From Tumebacillus lacus (GTDB lineage: Bacteria; Bacillota; Bacilli; Tumebacillales; Tumebacillaceae): a stretch of 64,000 bases of DNA. Each line of letters starts with the position of its first letter. Within the stretch, counting starts at the first letter, position 1. The stretch covers positions 434,001 to 498,000 of the forward strand of contig NZ_JAPMLT010000001.1 in NCBI RefSeq assembly GCF_026410385.1, in the 5' to 3' direction. Position numbers and translations under genes: made by a program. Of the stretch, positions 59,934-64,000 are shown in pieces. The notes under the pieces are model-generated. The model made no database searches, had not been told where the DNA came from, and saw nothing but the letters and a program-made list of their open reading frames with translations.

Positions 59934-60200
59934 ATCGATCACTCCTCCCCCGTAAATTAAGCCTTATGCATGAAATAAAAAATAGTTTCTGCTCACATTT
60001 CTACAAGCGGTTACAATATCCTTCCACAGGATCAATCAATCGTTAAAACGATCACATTTTAGTCATATTTGTCCGGTATTTTACATCGACGAAACATTTA
60101 CGAAAGTTTCCTAAATGTGTACATTTCTTACTTTCTAATTTGATAAAATCTATGTTATATTACCATATGTCGGAAAAATATGTACCTCTGGAGGTAAATG
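59934..60200. promoter_or_regulatory. AT-rich divergent intergenic region
   Basis: 267 nt between the binding-protein gene (minus) and the YHYH gene (plus). On the minus strand TTGTAG / TATTTT with a 16-nt gap is a weak promoter candidate. I found no convincing Fur box here, which is odd for an iron-uptake gene. Nothing else is recognisable. Confidence 0.4.
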
Positions 60201-60863
60201 ATGAAAAAAGTAATTGCGCTTTCTCTTGCTGGCTCGCTCCTCCTCGTACCGTTTACCGCGTCTGCCCACCCGGGTCGAACGGACAAAAGCGGCGGCCACA
60301 CCTGCCGAACCAACTGTGAAAGCTGGGGGCTCTCTTACGGGGAATACCACTATCACAACGGCGGCGGATCCTCTTCGGGTGGCGGTTCTTCGTACACCCC
60401 TCCTTCGTACACGACTCCTTCTTACACCGCTCCGGTGCAAGTCCAACCGCAGTACAACGTCTTCCAAAATTCGACCTACCTCAATACGTTTGGCACCTTC
60501 GAGGCTGCCCTCTCTTATGCTAAGCTGTGGGAAGGCGGCTCCGTCTACAGCATCAGCTCCGGCGAACTCGTCTGGGACAACCACTACTCGCAGGTCTTCC
60601 AAAACAACACCTACCTCGGTGACTTCGCAAGCCGCAAAGCAGCGATTGACTACGCCAAACTGTGGGCCAACTCCAAAGTCATCGACTTCAAGAGTCAAGC
60701 GGTCGTCTGGGACAACTGGCCGCTCCACGTCTACCAAAACAACAATTTCCTGAAGTCCTTCCTCGACGAGGACGCCGCAACCGAATACGCCAAACTGTGG
60801 GCCAACGCACGAGTAGTCGACACCCTGACCCAAGCCGAATCCCGCTACAACTGGCAACAGTAA
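60201..60863 (+). CDS. Secreted YHYH-domain protein with three repeats
   Basis: 220 residues. A signal peptide (K-K-V-I-A-L-S-L, cleavage after A-S-A at about 22) is followed by a short cysteine-containing YHYH domain (H-P-G-R-T-D, G-G-H-T-C-R-T-N-C, G-E-Y-H-Y-H). After a Gly/Ser/Pro/Thr linker come three repeats of about 45 residues (about 85-128, 131-173, 175-219), each with Y/F-Q-N-x-x-(Y/F)-L, D/E-A-A, Y-A-K-L-W and a closing W/Y-N/D. YHYH domains often sit on exported nuclease-like or wall proteins; function is unknown. The second of two ATGs (60201) has the better spacing to GGAGG. Confidence 0.8.
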   Translation: MKKVIALSLAGSLLLVPFTASAHPGRTDKSGGHTCRTNCESWGLSYGEYHYHNGGGSSSGGGSSYTPPSYTTPSYTAPVQVQPQYNVFQNSTYLNTFGTFEAALSYAKLWEGGSVYSISSGELVWDNHYSQVFQNNTYLGDFASRKAAIDYAKLWANSKVIDFKSQAVVWDNWPLHVYQNNNFLKSFLDEDAATEYAKLWANARVVDTLTQAESRYNWQQ

Positions 60864-60873
60864 AAACAGCCGT

Positions 60874-60904
60874 AGCCCTCATCGCTCTGATGAGGGCTTT
60901 TTTT
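60874..60904 (+). terminator. Terminator of the YHYH gene
   Basis: A perfect 10-bp stem AGCCCTCATC / GATGAGGGCT with a 5-nt loop and seven T residues. Confidence 0.92.
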
Positions 60905-60926
60905 CGTCCATGTTTTGTTCATTCCC

Positions 60927-61667
60927 CTATTCCAGATCGGCCACCGTCCCCGGGCCGATCAGCGTGCCGGGGTTTTCGCCGCGCAGGATGGCGGTCATCG
61001 CGCCGCGTCGCTCGAAGTCGAAGAGATGAATCGGCAGTCCAAAATCGCGGGCCAGCAAAAACGCCGATTGGTCCATCACTTTCAAGTTGTCCCGCACGAC
61101 GTCTTCGTAGCCGATGGTCCGGTAGCGGCGGGCGGTAGGGTCGCGCTTGGGGTCGTTGTTGTAGATGCCGTCGACGCCGTGTTTGGCGGCAAAGATCGCG
61201 TCGCAGCGCAGTTCGATCGCCCGTTGCACCGCCGGATAATCGGTAGTCATAAACGGTTGCCCGGTTCCGCCTGCGAGGATGACGATAAATGACTTCTCCA
61301 GATGATGGATCGCTTTTAACCGGATGAACGGCTCGGTGATGGCGTTCATCGGCACCGCTGTCATCACGCGCACTTCCTGCCCGCCGTGCGCTTTCAGGAC
61401 GCTGCGCAGCATCAAGGAATTGATCACCGTGCCGAGCACGCCGATGGTGTCGGCCTCCGCCCGCTCGAGACCCCATGCCTCGCCGACGTTGCCGCGAAAG
61501 ATGTTGCCGCCGCCGATCACGATGGCGACCTCCACCCCCATCTCCGCGACGCTGAGCACCTCGGCGGCGATGTGCTCCAGCGCCTCCGGGTCAAATCCGA
61601 AGTCGCGCGGTCCCGCCACGGCCGCGCCGCTCAGCTTGATCAAGACGCGATTGTATCTCGCCGTCAT
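60927..61667 (-). CDS. UMP kinase-like protein (PyrH family), divergent
   Basis: 246 residues of the amino-acid-kinase fold, closest to PyrH, which phosphorylates UMP to UDP. Motifs: L-I-K-L-S-G-A-A-V-A-G (canonical S-G-E-A), G-G-G-N-I-F-R-G, A-G-G-T-G-Q-P-F-M-T-T-D and D-G-I-Y-N-N-D-P. The usual Glu of S-G-E-A is Ala here, and it stands alone instead of in the rpsB-tsf-pyrH-frr cluster. It may be a second, specialised copy. ATG at 61667 has GAGGAGGGG upstream. A normal single-copy pyrH moved to a new place cannot be excluded. Confidence 0.85.
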   Translation of the reverse strand: MTARYNRVLIKLSGAAVAGPRDFGFDPEALEHIAAEVLSVAEMGVEVAIVIGGGNIFRGNVGEAWGLERAEADTIGVLGTVINSLMLRSVLKAHGGQEVRVMTAVPMNAITEPFIRLKAIHHLEKSFIVILAGGTGQPFMTTDYPAVQRAIELRCDAIFAAKHGVDGIYNNDPKRDPTARRYRTIGYEDVVRDNLKVMDQSAFLLARDFGLPIHLFDFERRGAMTAILRGENPGTLIGPGTVADLE

Positions 61668-61748
61668 CTCACCCCTCCTCGCAAACGATTCATATATCGG
61701 GACTCGCCGACATACGATGATTTATTATTCATACGGAAAAAAGGAGTG

Positions 61749-61856
61749 ATGCGCAACGTGACCGTCACAGCCTGGTCCGGTGTCTTTTTGTTTGTGGGCT
61801 TTTTATCGACGATGATCGCCCTCCTCATCTACCTCCTCCAAAGCATACGCAGGTGA
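61749..61856 (+). CDS. 35-residue single-span membrane peptide
   Basis: ATG at 61749 with AAAGGAG just upstream; a stop follows after 35 codons. Residues about 8-30 form one hydrophobic helix (G-V-F-L-F-V-G-F then I-A-L-L-I-Y-L-L), followed by a basic tail (S-I-R-R). It lies divergent from the pyrH-like gene and before a terminator-like hairpin. The tight Shine-Dalgarno spacing (2 nt from GGAG) makes the call tentative. Function unknown. Confidence 0.5.
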   Translation: MRNVTVTAWSGVFLFVGFLSTMIALLIYLLQSIRR

Positions 61857-61867
61857 CCCCGAAAACA

Positions 61868-61915
61868 AAACAGGCGCACCCGTCTCCGAGCGCGCCCATC
61901 CTGTCTTTTTTCACG
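61868..61915. terminator. Terminator-like hairpin between convergent genes
   Basis: ACAGG...CCTGT outer pairing with GCGC...GCGC inner pairing and T/A runs on both sides. It could end both the small plus-strand gene and the minus-strand dehydrogenase gene. The stem has a bulge. Confidence 0.55.
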
Positions 61916-61921
61916 TTTCCC

Positions 61922-62707
61922 TTACTGAGCGGTGTACCCGCCGTCGATGACCACCGCTTGCCCCGTGATCCCCGCCCCTTTGTCGCTGACGAGAAACGTG
62001 GCGTAGTCGGCGATCTCCTGCACTTGCAAGAGTCGGCGCTGCGGCACCAGCGGATAGATCACCTCTTCCAACACGCTCTCCAGCGGCACGCCCCGCGTCT
62101 TGGCGAGGTCGCTGAGCTGACCGCGCACCAGTGGCGTATCGACGTAGCCCGGGCAGAGTGCGTTGACGGTGACACCGTGCGCCGCCGCTTCCAGCGCTGC
62201 TACTTTGGTCAGACCGATCACGCCGTGCTTGGCGGAGTTGTACGCCGCTTTGCCGGCAAATCCGACCAGACCATTGATCGAAGCCATGTTGATGACGCGG
62301 CCGAACCCTTGTTTTTTCATGATCGGCAGCGCATGCTTGATCGCGTAGAACGGCGCGGTCAGCATGATCTTGACCAGCAGTTCGAAGCGGTCGCTCGGGA
62401 ACTCTTCGAGCGGCGACACGTATTGCATCCCTGCGTTGTTAACGAGGATGTCGAGTCGGCCGTATGCGGAGACGAGCGCGTCGATGGCCGCTCCCACCGC
62501 CGTTTCGCTGGTGACATCGCAGGTCAGCGGCATCGCGGTGAAACCGGCTGCACGCAGACGTTCCGCCGCTTGCTCGGCTGCTGCTTGATTGAGGTCGGCG
62601 ATGCCGACCGCAGCGCCTTCGCTGGCGAACGTCTCGGCGATGGCGAGGCCGATGCCGCTGGCCGCGCCGGTGATCAGGGCGACTTTTCCTTGGAGCAGTT
62701 GGGACAT
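61922..62707 (-). CDS. bdhA: 3-hydroxybutyrate dehydrogenase (SDR)
   Basis: 261 residues. Classical short-chain dehydrogenase: T-G-A-A-S-G-I-G at about 14-21, N-N-A-G, and the Ser in M-A-S-I-N-G with Y-N-S-A-K. The C-P-G-Y-V-D-T-P-L-V-R-G-Q stretch is typical of D-3-hydroxybutyrate dehydrogenase, which oxidises 3-hydroxybutyrate to acetoacetate. ATG has AGGAGGT upstream. It follows the GntP permease gene by 24 nt, so uptake and oxidation are encoded together, as in the Bacillus yxjC-yxjF region. Other SDR substrates are possible. Confidence 0.9.
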   Translation of the reverse strand: MSQLLQGKVALITGAASGIGLAIAETFASEGAAVGIADLNQAAAEQAAERLRAAGFTAMPLTCDVTSETAVGAAIDALVSAYGRLDILVNNAGMQYVSPLEEFPSDRFELLVKIMLTAPFYAIKHALPIMKKQGFGRVINMASINGLVGFAGKAAYNSAKHGVIGLTKVAALEAAAHGVTVNALCPGYVDTPLVRGQLSDLAKTRGVPLESVLEEVIYPLVPQRRLLQVQEIADYATFLVSDKGAGITGQAVVIDGGYTAQ

Positions 62708-62731
62708 GGAACAGGTACCTCCTTTAGGCCT

Positions 62732-64000
62732 TTAGAAGATCGAAACTGCGAATGCGAGGATAAAGACGGTCACCGTTTTGACGATGGTGATCGCAAAGAT
62801 GTCTTTGTACGACTGGCGATGTGTAAGTCCGGTGATTGCCAACAGCGTGATGACGGCACCGTTGTGCGGCAGAGTGTCCATGCCGCCGGACGCCATCGAC
62901 GCGATGCGGTGGAGCAACTCCGGCGAGATGCCGCTCGCATTGGCCATCTCCAGATATTGTTTGCCCATCACTTCCAGCGCAATCGACATGCCGCCAGATG
63001 CGGAACCGGTCACACCGGCCAGCACGTTGACAGCCACCGCCTCGGAGACGAGCGGATGCGAGGACACGCCGAGGATCGATTCTTGGATCGCTTTAAAGCC
63101 CGGCAACGTTTTGATGACGTTGCCAAAGCCGACTTCGGACGCGGTGTTGAAGATCGCCAGCAGTGCGCCGGCTGCAGCCGTGGTCAGACCGGAAGCAAAT
63201 TTGTTCGAGACGCTCTTGACGTTGATCAGGATCGCCGCGAGGATCCCGACCGTCAGGGCGATGATCAGCGACCAGGACGAGACGACCGTCGCGGGATTGG
63301 CGATCTTGAACGACTCTTTCAGCATCGCTGCGTCGTACCAGTTTGCCACGGAGAGCCCGGTTCGGGAGAGCGTAAAGTTGGTGACGAGCACGAGCACGAG
63401 CGGCAACAGAGCCAGCCACAGATTGATGTATTTCGTGTCGGTGGCGATCTCCGGCTCGTTGATATGGCCTTCGCCGTAGCCTTCACCAGCGACCAACGCT
63501 TGTTTGCGACGGCGTTCCAGCCACCACATGCCGCCGAAGAACACCATCAGCGCCCCGATGATCCCAACGACCGGCGCGGCATAAGCGTCGGTGCCAAAAT
63601 AGTTGGTCGGGATGATGTTTTGGATCTGCGGGGTGCCCGGCAGCGCGTCCATCGTAAACGTGAACGCGCCGAGCGCGATCGTGCCCGGAATCAGACGCTT
63701 CGGAATGTTTGCTTCGCGGAAGATCGCGACAGCAAACGGATAGACGGCAAAGGCGACGACGAACAGCGAGACGCCGCCGTAGGTCAAGATGGCACAGGCC
63801 AGCACGACCGCGAGGATCGCACGCTGCGAGCCGATGGCGCGAACGATGCCATGCGCGATGGAGGCGGCCGCCCCGCTCATCTCCATCACCTTGCCGAATA
63901 CTGCCCCTAGCAGGAAGATCGGGAAGAAGGATTTGACATAGTTCGCCGCGTTCGTCATGAATGACTCGGTGTAGCTCGGCATCAGCGGCAGGCCGGAAAG
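62732..64000 (-). CDS. GntP-family permease, 5' end outside the window
   Basis: At least 422 residues with many hydrophobic helices; the frame is open to the right edge, so the start is outside and the ATG at 63982 is probably internal. GntP-family features: F-F-P-I-F-L-L-G-A-V-F-G, Y-G-G-V-S-L-F-V-V-A-F, D-A-L-P-G-T-P-Q-I-Q-N and, near the end, M-D-T-L-P-H-N-G-A-V-I. Family members carry gluconate, citrate or D-3-hydroxybutyrate; the next gene favours the last. About 30-50 N-terminal residues may be missing. Confidence 0.9.
   Translation of the reverse strand, partial: LSGLPLMPSYTESFMTNAANYVKSFFPIFLLGAVFGKVMEMSGAAASIAHGIVRAIGSQRAILAVVLACAILTYGGVSLFVVAFAVYPFAVAIFREANIPKRLIPGTIALGAFTFTMDALPGTPQIQNIIPTNYFGTDAYAAPVVGIIGALMVFFGGMWWLERRRKQALVAGEGYGEGHINEPEIATDTKYINLWLALLPLVLVLVTNFTLSRTGLSVANWYDAAMLKESFKIANPATVVSSWSLIIALTVGILAAILINVKSVSNKFASGLTTAAAGALLAIFNTASEVGFGNVIKTLPGFKAIQESILGVSSHPLVSEAVAVNVLAGVTGSASGGMSIALEVMGKQYLEMANASGISPELLHRIASMASGGMDTLPHNGAVITLLAITGLTHRQSYKDIFAITIVKTVTVFILAFAVSIF

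Noticed and set aside
59934-60200. Fur box upstream of the siderophore-binding lipoprotein
   Set aside because: Candidate AT-rich stretches match the 7-1-7 consensus too poorly to call.
1-64000. CRISPR arrays, tRNA/rRNA genes, insertion sequences, prophage
   Set aside because: No regularly spaced repeats, tRNA-like folds, rRNA sequence, transposase or phage genes were found on reading both strands.

Overview
The window looks like the chromosome of a GC-rich, spore-forming, Gram-positive rod, most like the Alicyclobacillaceae (Tumebacillus-type Firmicutes). The evidence is a Spo0E-type phosphatase, an orphan kinase with a sporulation-kinase H-box, strong AGGAGG ribosome-binding sites, frequent GTG/TTG starts, 7-1-7 Fur boxes and DasR/NagR-type operators. 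The genus is an inference from content; no database search was possible.

Layout. 1-5.2 kb: the end of a PhzF-like gene, Spo0E, two hypothetical membrane proteins and aconitase. 5.3-29.1 kb, all on the minus strand: a nicotinamidase gene, then a six-gene hybrid lipopeptide/polyketide locus. In transcription order the locus encodes FAAL-ACP-C-A-T, KS-AT-(dead KR)-ACP, a stand-alone luciferase-like monooxygenase, C-A-T, C-A-T-C-T-C and a penicillin-acylase-family Ntn hydrolase. Stop and start codons are nearly fused throughout. 29.1-29.4 kb is an AT-rich divergent control region. 29.4-35.6 kb holds housekeeping genes: an epimerase, a sensor kinase, zwf with a cyclase/formamidase, and a GNAT enzyme.

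35.7-53.2 kb is a large amino-sugar and peptidoglycan-salvage region on the minus strand. An 11-gene operon runs GntR regulator, MurNAc/GlcNAc kinase, MurQ, NagZ, AnmK, NamZ, sugar ABC importer (binding protein and two permeases, no ATPase), AmiE-like hydrolase, NagA. Next to it lie a GH84 glucosaminidase with an S12 hydrolase, and a secreted SpoIID/LytB-domain protein. The regulator gene and the SpoIID-like gene each carry a NagR/DasR-type operator. This suggests that a wall-cutting enzyme able to make 1,6-anhydroMurNAc ends is co-regulated with AnmK, which salvages anhydroMurNAc.

53.3-60 kb: a small membrane protein, then an iron-regulated siderophore locus (MFS exporter, two IucA/IucC synthetases, Fe-siderophore binding lipoprotein). 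Its main promoter has a perfect Fur box filling the spacer. 60-64 kb: a YHYH-domain secreted protein with three internal repeats, a divergent UMP-kinase-like gene, a 35-codon membrane peptide, and a 3-hydroxybutyrate dehydrogenase/GntP-permease pair that runs off the window.

The best candidate for an undescribed system is the 5.9-29.1 kb assembly line. It has a dead ketoreductase, a detached monooxygenase with an NRPS-like N-terminal linker, a module whose adenylation domain has been lost, no thioesterase, and a coupled Ntn acylase. The second candidate is the operator-linked SpoIID-like/AnmK salvage circuit.
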